Shown: piece by piece, positions 1 through 9,281 of the stretch
How positions within the stretch are numbered: the stretch's first letter is position 1
Layout: each line of letters begins with the position of its first letter
Source: Ornithinimicrobium pratense
GTDB lineage: Bacteria > Actinomycetota > Actinomycetes > Actinomycetales > Dermatophilaceae
Assembly (NCBI RefSeq): GCF_008843165.1
Contig: NZ_CP044427.1
Location: forward strand, 1,302,001 to 1,366,000
Direction: 5' to 3'
DNA: 64,000 nt
The notes under the pieces: generated by a model
Database searches by the model: none
Told to the model about the DNA's origin: nothing
What the model saw: the letters and a program-made list of their open reading frames with translations, nothing else
Made by a program: the position numbers and the translations under genes

Positions 1-138
1 AACCCGGCGTGCGAGGAGATGGTGGAGCTGCTGACCGGGCAGCGGCCGGAGATGAAGACCTCCGCGCTGGCGGTCATCGAGCTGCCGGACTGGCGCTCGC
101 CGGGCACGCTGGTGACGCACGGCCGCCCACCGTCCTGA
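1..138 (+). CDS. C-terminal fragment of a SixA-like histidine phosphatase
   Basis: Only the last 45 residues lie in the window, in frame 1 from base 1 to a TGA at 136-138. The start is upstream. The tail opens with NPACEEMVELLTG and continues with a KTSALAVIELPDW segment. This resembles the end of SixA/phosphoglycerate-mutase-type phosphatases, where a conserved HNP precedes an E-x-x-x-x-L-T-G helix followed by a T-A-x-x-A-V strand. SixA enzymes dephosphorylate phosphohistidine in signalling proteins. The catalytic RHG motif would be outside the window, so the family call rests on a short stretch and is tentative. Confidence 0.5.
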   Translation, partial: NPACEEMVELLTGQRPEMKTSALAVIELPDWRSPGTLVTHGRPPS

Positions 139-175
139 CCCCTCACGGCCCGTCGAGCGGCTCAGTGCAGGTGGC

Positions 176-1375
176 TCAGGGCAGGCGCTCGCCCTTCATC
201 AACGCCGACTTGTAGATGTTGGAGATGACGGTGCCGTCCAGCCAGGTGGTCAGGCGCCCGGCAGTTGCGTCCAACGCGCGGCGGGCGTCGGCGCCGAGGT
301 CCACGCCAGGGGCAGGCACGACCCGGACGACACCCTCGGGGTCCTGCACCCAGGCTCCGACCACCTGGCCGTCCCACCAGGCCGTGGTGCCGCCGTTGCC
401 GTTGCTGTCGAAGAGGTATGCCGTGCGCCGCGGGTCCAGGTAGAAGTCCCGCTCCTTCCACCCCATCGTCGTCGGGTCCAGGCTCGGCAGCAGCGCCGCC
501 CACGGTTCGACGTCGGGCGCCTCCTCCAGGTCGTCGGGCAGCAGCCACCCCGTCCGGCCCCGCTCCAGCCCCACCTCGACGGCATCGACGTCTGCCAGAG
601 CGGTGCGCGCGGCGGTCTTGGTCGAGCCCAGCCACCACTGCACGTCCTCCAGGGTGCCGGGCCCGAAGGTGCGCAGCCACCGGCGCACCAACTCGGCATA
701 CCCCTCCCGCGAGGATGCCGGCGTCACCGGTGCGCCGAGCCATTCGGCGCCCAGCGTCCAGGTGGGGCGGGAGGTGCGCCAGTGGCCGTCGCCCCGGCCA
801 CGTACGATCAGGCCCTCCGCTCCCAGCGTGGTGAGCACGCGGGGCGCGATGTGCAGCGTGCCGCCGTACTTCCTGTCCAGGGCGTAGGTGACGGTCCCGG
901 CGAGCGCGGGCAGCTCCTCGCGCAGCTGCCGGGCGGTCCGGGGACCGGTGCTGCCCAGGTGGTCCAGGACCGCGGCGCAGGCCTGCTCGAGCCAGGCCTG
1001 GCCATCGGGCGCGATGCCGTACTGCTCCACGTCGCGAGCGACCAACCGGCGCTGTTCGGCGGCCACCCGGGCCGCGGCGCTGCCCAGGGCGGCAGGCAGC
1101 AGGTCGCGTGGAAAGGCGAAGAGCGTGCGCCGCATCGCGAGCTGCTTGACGACGCTGCGCTCCTCGTACAGCGCCCGCTCGACCTCGGTGACCGGCTGAT
1201 CGGTCCGGGCCTGCACTGCGAGGTGGACGCTGGAGGCCTCGGTCGCGTGCAGCACGGTCATGGCGCGGGTGGCGGCCAGGGTGTCGCGAACCCGGTGGTC
1301 CGGATGCAGGGCGTGCCGTCGGGCCAGGCGCGCCCGGCGCTCCCGGTCGGTGACGAGGCGGTCAGGTGTGCTCAC
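176..1375 (-). CDS. Winged-helix DNA-binding domain protein (HTH_42/YcaQ-like)
   Basis: 399 residues from a GTG at 1375 (VSTPDRL...). The same frame stays open far upstream, but that part is antisense to the helicase gene and is not coding. The text LHATEASSVHLAVQARTD followed by an R-T-L-F-A-F segment is typical of actinobacterial proteins annotated as winged helix DNA-binding domain-containing (HTH_42). The superfamily includes the interstrand-crosslink glycosylase AlkZ/YcaQ. I do not see the AlkZ-type Q-x-Q catalytic pair, so glycosylase activity should not be assumed. The gene is divergent from the SNF2-type helicase, with 55 bp between starts. That neighbour also acts on DNA, which is compatible with a nucleic-acid role but does not prove one. 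Confidence 0.75.
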   Translation of the reverse strand: MSTPDRLVTDRERRARLARRHALHPDHRVRDTLAATRAMTVLHATEASSVHLAVQARTDQPVTEVERALYEERSVVKQLAMRRTLFAFPRDLLPAALGSAAARVAAEQRRLVARDVEQYGIAPDGQAWLEQACAAVLDHLGSTGPRTARQLREELPALAGTVTYALDRKYGGTLHIAPRVLTTLGAEGLIVRGRGDGHWRTSRPTWTLGAEWLGAPVTPASSREGYAELVRRWLRTFGPGTLEDVQWWLGSTKTAARTALADVDAVEVGLERGRTGWLLPDDLEEAPDVEPWAALLPSLDPTTMGWKERDFYLDPRRTAYLFDSNGNGGTTAWWDGQVVGAWVQDPEGVVRVVPAPGVDLGADARRALDATAGRLTTWLDGTVISNIYKSALMKGERLP

Positions 1376-1430
1376 GGGGCCAGCATGGCCGACGGCCGGT
1401 CGCGCCGCAGCCCTTTGGCACGATGTCGGC

Positions 1431-4132
1431 ATGAGCGAGCCGATCGACCGCGCCCGGTTGCGCGAGGCGGTCGAGGCGGGGGAGTGGCTCGCGCCGCGCG
1501 CCCGGCAGGTGCTCGACCACCGGGAGTCGACGCTGTCGCAGGCGACGGCAGCCAGCCAGCAGCTGCTCTCCGCCGCTGTGGACCTGCGCCAGGGTGCGCT
1601 GCGCTGGCAGGTGCTGCCGCTCGGTCCGAGGGACGGCGACCGGTTGGGGCAGCTGGCCCAGGCCGGGGGGCTGACCCGGCTGACCCCCGAGCAGGAGAGC
1701 GCGGTCCGGGAGCTGGCGCAGGACGTGCCCGAGGCGGTCGAGCAGACCCGGGTGCTGCGCGGGCTGCGGCGCGTCTTCTCCCTGCCGCGGCAGCGCGAGG
1801 CGGCCGAGCCGGTCGCGCGCAAGCTGCTCGAGGGGTATGCCGTGTGGGGCGGTGAGCAGGTCGGGCAGCTGCTGGACCAGATGGAGGCCCAGGCCCGCGA
1901 GCCGGTGTTCCCCGTAGCACTGGAGCAGGCGCTCTCCCCTGCGTTGGGGCTGGTGGGCAGGCTCGACCCAGCCGGGCGAGCAGGGCCCGGCGGGGCCCGT
2001 AGGGCCACCCCGCCACGGCGGCAGGCCGTGGTCCAGGTCGGGGAGCTGGCGGCCCTGCCCGCAGCGGTCCGCCTGGTCGCCCCGGTCATCGCCGAGGAGC
2101 CGGCGGCCCGGCAGGCCGCTCTCGGCGCGGGTGAGGCCGTGCGGGCGGCGGCCGCGGCCCGGCTGCTGGCGCAGATGCCGGTCGACCGGCTCCGCGAGGC
2201 GACCCGGGAACGGCTGCGCGTGGGTGCCCTTGTGGATGCCGGCATCACCACGGTGGGCGCGGCGCTCGACCAGGGGCACCGGTTACACCGCATCGACGGC
2301 GTGGGGGAGCTGACCGCACGCCGGATGCTTGGCGCCGCGAGGACCCTGCGCGGCTTGGCCGAGGACGACGCCGCGGTCATCATCGACCCGCACGACCGCA
2401 CGCCGGAGGCGGCACGCCTGCTGACCGCGCTGCATACCTGGGAGGTGGTGCGGCAGGCGGCCAAGGCGACCGACCTGGTGGCGCTGGCCCAGACCCTGCA
2501 GCCGTTCGCCGACCGGTTGGACGGGGCCACCCACAGCCATCTGGCGGTCCTCAGCGACGGACCCACCGCGGGGGACCTGCAGGCCCTCGCCCAGCCGCTG
2601 CTGGAGCAAGCGAGGGACCTGCGGGCCGCGCTGCGGCAGGCCGGCGATGACGATCCGTGGGCCGACTTCCGGCGCCGGCCGGCGGACTACTACGCCCTGC
2701 TGTCCGAGTTGGGCCTGGTCGAGGAGACCGGCACCTACGGAGACCTGCCCGGCGACGTCGTCGAGGCCGTCCGCGCCCAGGACCTGGACACCAGCCTCCT
2801 GCACGTCTCCCTGCGCGGCTACCAGAGCTTCGCCGCCCGGTTCGCGCTCGTGCAGCGCAAGGTGCTCATCGGCGACGAGATGGGCCTGGGCAAGACGATT
2901 GAGGCGCTGGCGGTGCTGGCCCACCGCGCGGCAGAGGGCGGCCGCTGGTTCCTCGTCGTGTGCCCGGCGGCGGTGGTGAGCAACTGGGTGCGCGAGGTGG
3001 GGCAGCGCACGGACCTGGTCGCTCGCAGGGTGCACGGGCTCCGTCGGGGGAAGCACTGGACCGCTGGCGGACGGACGGAGGGGTGGCGGTGACCACCTAC
3101 GAGACGCTCGGCCTGGTGTGGCAGGAGCTGGACGGTTTCGAGCTGGACGGGTTCGTCGTCGACGAGGCGCACTACGTCAAGAACCCCGCCGCCCAGCGCT
3201 CGCAGCGCGTGGGTGCCCTGGTGGCGCGGACACAGCACGTGGTGCTGCTGACCGGGACCCCGCTGGAGAACCGGAGCTCCGAGTTCGAGGCGCTCGTGGG
3301 CTACCTGCGCCCCGACCTGCTCGAGGGCGGGGAGCCCTCGGCCGCGGACTTTCGGCGCGCGGTGGCGCCGGTCTACCTGCGCCGCAACATCGAGGACGTG
3401 CTCGTGGAGCTGCCCGAGCTGGTCGAGGTCGATGAGTGGCTGGAGCTGTCCCCGGCCGACGAGACGGCCTACCGGGACGCCGTCGCCGAGGGCAACTTCA
3501 TGGCGATGCGCCGCGCCGCCTTCGCCGCCGGAGGCAGCTCGGCCAAGCTTCAGCGGCTGGTCGAGCTGGTGGTGGAGGCCGAGGACAACGGCCGGCGGCT
3601 GCTGGTCTTCTCCCACTTCCGCGACGTGCTCGACCAGGTGGCGCAGGCCCTGCCGGGGCCGGTCTACGGCCCGATCACCGGGTCGGTGCCAGCCGCCGAG
3701 CGGCAGCGGATCGTCGACGACTTCTCCGGCGCCGAGGGCGGCGCGGCCTTGGTCGCCCAGATCCAGGCCGGCGGCGTGGGGCTGAACATCCAGGCCGCCT
3801 CCGTCGTCGTCCTGTGTGAGCCCCAGGTCAAGCCCACGACTGAGTGGCAGGCCGTGGCCCGGGCCCGCCGGATGGGCCAGCTGGAGACGGTGCAGGTGCA
3901 CCGGTTGCTCGCCGAGGACAGCGTGGACGAGCGGATGGTGGAGATCCTGTCGGGCAAGAGTGAGATCTTCCACCAGTTCGCCCGCGTCAGCGAGACCGCC
4001 CAAGCCGCGCCGGAGGCCTACGACGTGAGCGAGACCGACCTGGCCCGGCGGGTGGTGGCGGCCGAGCGGCAGCGGCTCTTCCCCGACGGAGTGCAGGTCC
4101 CAGCTGAGCCTCAGTGCCCGCCCGCGAGCTGA
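1431..4132 (+). pseudogene. SNF2-family DEAD/DEAH-box helicase, frameshifted
   Basis: A Swi2/Snf2-type ATP-dependent DNA translocase split by one frameshift. The first frame (1431-3092, 553 aa) holds an N-terminal accessory region and motif I (GDEMGLGKTIEAL). The second frame, entered near 3036, carries the DEAH box (VDEAHYVKN), motif III (LLTGTPLENR) and motifs V-VI (GGVGLNIQAA, ARARRMGQ). Adding one G to the GGG at 3036-3038 joins them into one protein of about 900 aa with a continuous helicase core (...VHGAPSGEALDRWRTDGG...). Both halves keep normal high-GC3 codon use, so a sequencing error or very recent mutation is more likely than old decay. The 3' end overlaps the convergent FAD gene by 22 bp. 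ATG 1431 is the chosen start. Confidence 0.8.
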
Positions 4133-5160
4133 TGCACGGCGCCCCGGTAGACGGCGGGCACCCGGGCCGCGGCCGGGACGATGAGCCGGCGGATGGCGGG
4201 CTGGCCGGAGACGGCCAGCAACCCGCGGGTCAGCAGCGTGCTCCGGCGCCCCAGGGCAGGGGCCCGACGTGCGTACTGCGCCGGCGACCCGGCCAGCACG
4301 GCGTCTACGGCGGCGAAGGCCTGGGCGGTGCCCAGCGTCAACCCCTCCCCGGTGAGAGCATCCACATACCCTGCGGCGTCACCCACCAGCAGCACCCGGC
4401 CCCGGACCATGGACCGCACGCGCTGGCGCAGCGGCCCAGCACCCCGGACTGCCGAGGTCTGCTCGCTGCCGGCGAGTCGCCAGGCCAGTTCGGGGAAGCT
4501 CCGCCACGTCGGGTCCCAGCGGCCCGGTGGTCGGCACAGCAGGGCCACGCCCACCAGGTCGTCGGCGACCGGGGTGACGTAGGCCTCTGCGTTCCGGCTC
4601 CAGTGCACCTCGACCGCGTCGCTCCACGGCGCCACGGCGTAGTGGGCGCGCAGCCCGAACCGCCGTGGGAGCCGGGCCGGCCGCTCCAGCCCCAGGGCCC
4701 GGCGGGTGGGGGAGTGCAGCCCGTCGGCAGCCACCACGAAGGGCGCCGTGCGCTCCTGGCCGTCCGAGGTGCGGACCCGGGCCGGCCGGGCGTGGTCCCG
4801 TGGGTCGCCGGGCTCGATCCCGATCATCCGGGTATGCCGGACCTGCACCCCTGCCCGGTCGGCCGCCTCGAGCAGGGCGGCGTGCAGGACGGTGCGCCGG
4901 ACGCCGAGCCCAGGCCGGGTCAGCGGGGCGCTGACCCGATGCCGCCCGTCGGTGTAGACGATGCTGGCCAGGTCGTGACCGTTCGGCGCGGCGCCCACCT
5001 GCGCGAGCCGCTCCCGTGCGGCCGGCATCAGGCCCTCCCCGCATGCCTTGTCGACCGGGCCATGGCGGGGCTCGAGCACGGTGACCGTCAGGCCGGCGTC
5101 CGCGGCGCGCAGGGCGACGACCAGACCCACCGGGCCACCGCCGACGACGAGTAGGTCCAC
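4111..5160 (-). CDS. FAD-dependent oxygenase/reductase of the phenolic-lipid cluster (SrsC/AgqC-like)
   Basis: 349 residues from GTG 5160. The N-terminal Rossmann motif VVGGGPVGL binds FAD, DKACGEGLMP follows near residue 40, and a second FAD signature, GDAAGYVDALTGEGL, sits in the C-terminal half. These features are shared by geranylgeranyl-reductase-type and aromatic-hydroxylase flavoproteins. It is the last gene of a three-gene operon after a type III PKS and an ICMT-like methyltransferase, one base downstream of the latter's stop. The same gene order occurs in the Streptomyces srs operon and the Actinoplanes agq cluster, where this enzyme hydroxylates the alkylresorcinol ring toward a hydroquinone/quinone. 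That role is inferred from context. Reduction of a prenyl chain is the alternative. Confidence 0.8.
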   Translation of the reverse strand: MDLLVVGGGPVGLVVALRAADAGLTVTVLEPRHGPVDKACGEGLMPAARERLAQVGAAPNGHDLASIVYTDGRHRVSAPLTRPGLGVRRTVLHAALLEAADRAGVQVRHTRMIGIEPGDPRDHARPARVRTSDGQERTAPFVVAADGLHSPTRRALGLERPARLPRRFGLRAHYAVAPWSDAVEVHWSRNAEAYVTPVADDLVGVALLCRPPGRWDPTWRSFPELAWRLAGSEQTSAVRGAGPLRQRVRSMVRGRVLLVGDAAGYVDALTGEGLTLGTAQAFAAVDAVLAGSPAQYARRAPALGRRSTLLTRGLLAVSGQPAIRRLIVPAAARVPAVYRGAVHQLAGGH

Positions 5161-5161
5161 G

Positions 5162-5680
5162 TCAGGTCAGCTGCCGCAGTGCCCGGTCCTCGACGCGGAT
5201 CCGGACGGTCAGCAACCAGGCGTTGAGGACGGTGAAGACGGCGGCGGTGACCCAGGCCCCGTGCACCAGCGGCAGCGCGACACCCTCCAGCACCACGGCG
5301 ACGTAGTTCGGGTGAGGCAGCCAGCGGTAGGGGCCGCGCTCGACCCGCTCGCCCCCCGGGACGACGATGACGCGCGTGTTCCACGCCCGGCCCAGCACGA
5401 GGATGCACCACCAGCGCAGCCCCTGGGCGATCAGCACGGCCGCGAGCATGCTCCAGCCCAGGGCCGGCACCCAGGGCCGGTCCAGCCACCACACCTCGGC
5501 CAGCGCACCCGCCAGGAGCGCGATGTGCAGCAGGACCATCGGCCGGTAGTGTCCCTGGCCCGACTCCACTCCGCCACGGGCCAGCGCAGCCCGGGCGTTG
5601 CGCGTGGAGATGACCAGCTCGGCGAGCCGCTCCAGGGCTACCAGCCCGACCAGCAGCGTGAACCACTGCTCGCTGCTCAC
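5162..5680 (-). CDS. Isoprenylcysteine carboxyl methyltransferase-family protein (SrsB/AgqB-like)
   Basis: 172 residues from GTG 5680. That start overlaps the TGA of the upstream PKS gene by four bases (GTGA), indicating translational coupling. The protein has several membrane segments and ends with the family signature RVERGPYRWLPHPNYVAVVLE, in which conserved R-G-x-Y and H-P-x-Y help bind S-adenosylmethionine. Members next to type III PKS genes are known to O-methylate alkylresorcinols, and that is the likely role here: SAM-dependent methylation of a phenolic lipid at the membrane. True CaaX-protein methylation is unlikely, as I see no prenyl-protein machinery. An open frame continues far upstream but is antisense noise. 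Confidence 0.85.
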   Translation of the reverse strand: MSSEQWFTLLVGLVALERLAELVISTRNARAALARGGVESGQGHYRPMVLLHIALLAGALAEVWWLDRPWVPALGWSMLAAVLIAQGLRWWCILVLGRAWNTRVIVVPGGERVERGPYRWLPHPNYVAVVLEGVALPLVHGAWVTAAVFTVLNAWLLTVRIRVEDRALRQLT

Positions 5681-6792
5681 CCCGCAGCCCTCGTCGGCTC
5701 CGGCCGCGACCACGGGGCCTGCAGCAGCACCGTCTCCAGGCAGAAGCCCGGACCCATCGCCATGAGCAGACCGTGGCTGCCAGGGGCCGGCGGATGGTCG
5801 GCCAGGGTGTCGGCGAGCACGTGCAGGACCGAGACCGAGGAGAGGTTGCCGATCCGGTGCAGCGAGCGCCAGGTGACCCCGAGCGCCTCGTCGTCCACCT
5901 CCAACGCCGCGGCCAGCGCCTGCAGCACCTTGGGCCCGCCGGGGTGGGCCACCCACCAGCCGATGTCCTCGCGGGTCAGTCCATGCCGGGCCAGGTGCTG
6001 GTCGACGTCCTCCCGCACGTGCTCCCGGACCAGGTCCGGCACCTCGGTGCCGAGCACGATGCGCAGGCCGGAGGCTCCCACGTCCCACCCCATCGCCCCG
6101 GCGGTGTCGGCATACATCCGGCTGCGGCTGCTGACCACCTGCACCGGTGCGCCACCCCCCGGCAGGGCGTGCCGCTGGGCGGCCCGGTCCCCGAGCATGA
6201 CGACGGCGGCCGCCCCGTCGCCGAAAAGACCGCTGGCGACCAGATTGGCGGTGGAGTCGTCGTCCTGCTGCAGGGTCAGGCTGCACAGCTCGACGGCCAG
6301 CAGCACCGCGACCCCGTCGGGCTCCCCGGCGAGCCACTCCCGCACCCGAGCCACGCCGGCGGCGCCGCCCACACAGCCCAGCCCGGCCAGGGGCAGACGA
6401 CGCAGGTCGGGCCGGAACGGCAGCCGGGCCATCAGCCGCGCGTCCAGGGAGGGGACCGCGATGCCGGTCACCGTGGTGGAGACGATCAGGTCCACGTCCT
6501 GGGCTCGGAGGCTGGCCGCGGCCAGGGCGTCGGTCACGGCCCGCTCGGCCAGGTCGGTCCCGACCTGCACGAAGGCGTCGTTGGCGGTGCCGAAGTCGAG
6601 GGTGAGGTGCTCGTAGTCCTCCAGCGGAAACGCCAGGTGCCGGGTGGCCACGCCTGCGTTGGCGTGCAGCCGCTGCAGCACGGCGGTGCGGACCGGGTCC
6701 AGGCCGATGACGCGAGCGAGTGTGGCCGTCAGCTCGTGCTGGGGGTAACGGTGGCGGGGCAGCGCTCCGCGGACGGCAGCGATCGCAGGCAT
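5677..6792 (-). CDS. Type III polyketide synthase (alkylresorcinol/alkylpyrone synthase-like)
   Basis: 371 residues from ATG 6792. This is a chalcone-synthase-fold homodimer. The triad is visible: Cys140 in LAGLGCVGGAAG, His283 in VAHPGGPKVL and Asn316 in HRIGNLSSVSVLH. The GDGAAAVVM segment and the C-terminal MGPGFCLETVLL are also typical. These enzymes extend a fatty-acyl starter with malonyl (or methylmalonyl) units and cyclise to resorcinols or pyrones. Downstream methyltransferase and flavoprotein genes are coupled to it, as in srsABC and agqABC. The promoter must lie in the 40 bp shared with the divergent UbiA gene. The exact starter and product cannot be read from the sequence. Confidence 0.93.
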   Translation of the reverse strand: MPAIAAVRGALPRHRYPQHELTATLARVIGLDPVRTAVLQRLHANAGVATRHLAFPLEDYEHLTLDFGTANDAFVQVGTDLAERAVTDALAAASLRAQDVDLIVSTTVTGIAVPSLDARLMARLPFRPDLRRLPLAGLGCVGGAAGVARVREWLAGEPDGVAVLLAVELCSLTLQQDDDSTANLVASGLFGDGAAAVVMLGDRAAQRHALPGGGAPVQVVSSRSRMYADTAGAMGWDVGASGLRIVLGTEVPDLVREHVREDVDQHLARHGLTREDIGWWVAHPGGPKVLQALAAALEVDDEALGVTWRSLHRIGNLSSVSVLHVLADTLADHPPAPGSHGLLMAMGPGFCLETVLLQAPWSRPEPTRAAG

Positions 6793-6832
6793 TCCCCCAG
6801 CGTAGGCAGGCTGCCCCTTCTAGGCTGGGTGG

Positions 6833-7678
6833 ATGCCTCCCACCGCTGCTTCCAGCGCCCTGGCGCGGGCCTGCCACCCGGGGCCGACGGTGGCGGTCAC
6901 CCTGCTCGCGACCCTGCTGGCGACCAGCGCCGGGGCCGGGCCCGCGCTGGTGGCTGCGGTCGCCGCGACGGTGCTCACCGGACAGCTGGTCATCGGCTGG
7001 TCCAACGACCTGGTCGACCGGGACCGGGACGTCTCCTCCGGTCGCACCGACAAGCCGCTGGTCCGGGGTGAGCTCTCGGCCGGGCTGCTGCGCCGGGCGG
7101 TGACTGCGGCCGCGGTCGCCACCGTGCTGCTCTCGTGGCTGCTGGGCTGGGTCGCCGGCGGGCTCCACCTGCTGCTCGTGGTCGGCTCCGGGGTGGCCTA
7201 CAACCTCGGCATGAAGGCCACCGCGGCCTCCTGGCTGCCCTACGCCCTCGCCTTCGGCACCCTGCCGCAGGTCGCCTGGTGGGCCGGCGGGTCCGGCCCT
7301 GTGGGATGGGCGGAGACCGGCGGGCCGTCTGCCGCCCCCTGGTGGGCCACGCTGGCCGGTGCGCTCCTCGGGGTGGGGGCGCACCTGCTGAACGCGCTCC
7401 CGGACCTGGCCGAGGACGAGCGACAGGGGGTGCGAGGGCTGCCCCACCGCCTGGGCGCGGCCCGGGTGCGCCGCCTGGCGCCCCTGCTGCTCCTGGCCGG
7501 GGTGGTGCTGGCGGTGTTGGGCCCAGCGCCCGGCTGGCCGGTCGGTCCACCGGGGCTGCTGACCCTGGCCCTGGCTGCGGTGCTGGCCGTCCTGGCCTGG
7601 ACCCTGCCGGGCCGGGCGCCGTTCTTGGCCTCGATGGGGATGGCGATAGTTGCGGCGGCCGCCCTGGTCGTGAGCTAG
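6833..7678 (+). CDS. UbiA-family prenyltransferase (AgqD-like)
   Basis: 281 residues from ATG 6833. This is an integral membrane aromatic prenyltransferase with about eight or nine hydrophobic segments. The two Asp-rich prenyl-diphosphate/Mg2+ sites are visible: [19 protein letters not shown] near residue 60 and [19 protein letters not shown] near residue 190. It starts 40 bp from the divergent type III PKS, so the two are probably expressed together. In the Actinoplanes agq cluster a UbiA enzyme transfers a C10 prenyl unit to the oxygen of an alkyl hydroquinone, and I infer a similar step here. Menaquinone or heme biosynthesis is less likely because no other genes of those pathways are adjacent. 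Confidence 0.88.
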   Translation: MPPTAASSALARACHPGPTVAVTLLATLLATSAGAGPALVAAVAATVLTGQLVIGWSNDLVDRDRDVSSGRTDKPLVRGELSAGLLRRAVTAAAVATVLLSWLLGWVAGGLHLLLVVGSGVAYNLGMKATAASWLPYALAFGTLPQVAWWAGGSGPVGWAETGGPSAAPWWATLAGALLGVGAHLLNALPDLAEDERQGVRGLPHRLGAARVRRLAPLLLLAGVVLAVLGPAPGWPVGPPGLLTLALAAVLAVLAWTLPGRAPFLASMGMAIVAAAALVVS

Positions 7679-7732
7679 CCCCCGGCGCGCTTGGACAGGA
7701 CCGGCGGTGGCCTGGTTGCGATACTCGGGCCC

Positions 7733-9184
7733 ATGACTAGCAGCGCAACGGCCGTGGTGGTGGGCGCTGGACCCAACGGGTTGGCCGCCGCCGTGACCCT
7801 GGCCCGGGCGGGAGTTCCCGTCCGGGTGTACGAGCGGGCGGGGACTCTGGGTGGGGGATCTCGGACCTCCGAGCTGACCGAGCCCGGGTTCCTCCACGAC
7901 ACCTGTTCGGCCGTGCACCCCATGGCCTACGCGTCGGCGTTCTTCAAGCGTTTCGGCCTGCGCAGCCGGATCCGGCTCATCAACCCCGAGATCCCCTACG
8001 GGCACGGGCTCGACGCGGACCGTGTGGTGCTGGCGTGGCGCGACCTGGACCGCACCGCCGAGGCGCTCGGCCCGGACGCCAAGGCGTGGCGCTCCCTGCT
8101 GGAGCCGTTCGTGAACCGGCCCGACCTGGTTGGCCGGATCACCTCGGACTCTCCGCTGCGACCACCGCTGGCACCCCTGTGGCTGGCCCGGGTGGGGCTG
8201 AGCGTCCTGGACCAGGGCACCGCGCTGTGGGACCGCCGCTGGCAGACCGAGCAGGCTCCGGCCCTGCTGACCGGCGCGATGGGTCACCCGATCCAGCGGA
8301 TGCCGGCTCCCGGTCCGACCGCGGCGGGTCTGGTCCTGGCCTCGCTGGCCCACATCGAGGGCTGGCCCATCCCCGTGGGCGGCAGCCAGGCGATCTCCGA
8401 CGCCCTCGTCGATGATGCCCGGGCCCACGGCGTGGAGTTCGTTACCGACCACCAGGTCCGCAGCCTGGACGAGCTGGGCGACGCCTCGGCGGTGCTTTTC
8501 GACACCAGCCCCAAGGCCCTGGTGCAGATCGCCGGTGATGCCCTGCCGGCCCGGTATGCCCGTCGCCTGCGCCGCTATCGCTACGGCGGCGGGGCGGCCA
8601 AAGTCGACTACGCCCTGTCGGGGCCGGTGCCGTGGAAGAGCCCGGAGCTGGCGCGGGCCGGGACCGTCCACCTCGGCGGCTCCCGCGGGCAGATGGTGGC
8701 CGCCGAGAACGCGGTCGCCGCCGGGCGGCACCCGGAGCGGCCGTACGTGCTGGTGTCCCAGCCGGCCACCTTCGACCCATCCCGGGCCCCCGAGGGACGG
8801 CACCTGCTGTGGGCCTACACCCACGTGCCGTCCGGCTCGACCGTGGACCCGACGGAGGCGGTCACCCAGCGGATCGAGCAGTTCGCCCCCGGCTTCCGCG
8901 ACGTCGTCCTAGCCTCCTCCTCCCGGTCCGCAGCCGAGCTAGAAGAGCACAACCCCAACTACGTGGGCGGTGACATCTCGGTCGGTCACGTGGGGGTCAC
9001 CCAGCTCGTGGCCCGGCCAGTGCTCTCCACCGACCCGTGGCGCACCCCGGCGAAGGGCCTCTACCTGTGCTCCTCCGCCACCCCGCCCGGTCCCGGTGTG
9101 CACGGGGTATGCGGTTGGCGCGCCGCGCTCTCGGCCCTGCGGCACGAGTTCGGCGTCACGACCGAGCCGGACCTGTCTCCCTGA
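7733..9184 (+). CDS. Phytoene-desaturase-like NAD(P)/FAD-dependent oxidoreductase
   Basis: 483 residues from ATG 7733. An in-frame upstream start at 7691 would add 14 residues without an obvious ribosome site. The N-terminal dinucleotide fold ([20 protein letters not shown], then [16 protein letters not shown]) and the C-terminal [15 protein letters not shown] are characteristic of the COG1233 carotenoid-desaturase/amine-oxidase group. It lies 54 bp after the UbiA gene on the same strand, so it is probably co-transcribed. It could reduce or desaturate the prenyl or alkyl chain of the lipid made by the cluster. The agq products carry a dihydrogeranyl group whose reductase would fit, but this assignment is speculative. 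No phytoene synthase is present, so a carotenoid role is not supported. Confidence 0.8.
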   Translation: MTSSATAVVVGAGPNGLAAAVTLARAGVPVRVYERAGTLGGGSRTSELTEPGFLHDTCSAVHPMAYASAFFKRFGLRSRIRLINPEIPYGHGLDADRVVLAWRDLDRTAEALGPDAKAWRSLLEPFVNRPDLVGRITSDSPLRPPLAPLWLARVGLSVLDQGTALWDRRWQTEQAPALLTGAMGHPIQRMPAPGPTAAGLVLASLAHIEGWPIPVGGSQAISDALVDDARAHGVEFVTDHQVRSLDELGDASAVLFDTSPKALVQIAGDALPARYARRLRRYRYGGGAAKVDYALSGPVPWKSPELARAGTVHLGGSRGQMVAAENAVAAGRHPERPYVLVSQPATFDPSRAPEGRHLLWAYTHVPSGSTVDPTEAVTQRIEQFAPGFRDVVLASSSRSAAELEEHNPNYVGGDISVGHVGVTQLVARPVLSTDPWRTPAKGLYLCSSATPPGPGVHGVCGWRAALSALRHEFGVTTEPDLSP

Positions 9185-9193
9185 CCCTTCCGT

Positions 9194-9235
9194 TGATCTA
9201 CCCCAACTGATCTACCCCGACTGATCTACCCCGAC
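9194..9235 (+). repeat. Three tandem 14-bp direct repeats
   Basis: Three head-to-tail copies of TGATCTACCCC(A/G)AC lie at 9194-9207, 9208-9221 and 9222-9235, just after the stop of the desaturase-like gene and 46 bp before the SRPBCC gene. Copies 2 and 3 are identical and copy 1 differs at one base. The copies are short and relatively AT-rich for this genome. They may be slippage-generated, or regulator binding sites ahead of the SRPBCC gene. Confidence 0.85.
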
Positions 9236-9281
9236 TCTGCACGACATACCCCGTTCGACCCACACCCCAGGAGCCCTCGAG

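Noticed and set aside
176..2566. Reading the winged-helix protein as 796 residues
   Set aside because: Residues before VSTPDRL are Arg/Ser-rich antisense of the helicase gene. The protein family begins at the GTG.
4111..4132. Overlap of the helicase and FAD genes as a sign of a wrong stop
   Set aside because: Both C-termini are plausible in length, and short convergent overlaps are common in this window.
5162..8824. A 1220-codon minus-strand frame covering the ICMT-like gene and much more
   Set aside because: Only the last 172 codons match a protein family. The rest is antisense to UbiA and the desaturase gene, open because of GC-rich codon bias.
7733..9184. Carotenoid biosynthesis cluster
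   Set aside because: Only a desaturase-like protein is present. Synthase and cyclase genes are absent, and the neighbours point to a phenolic lipid.
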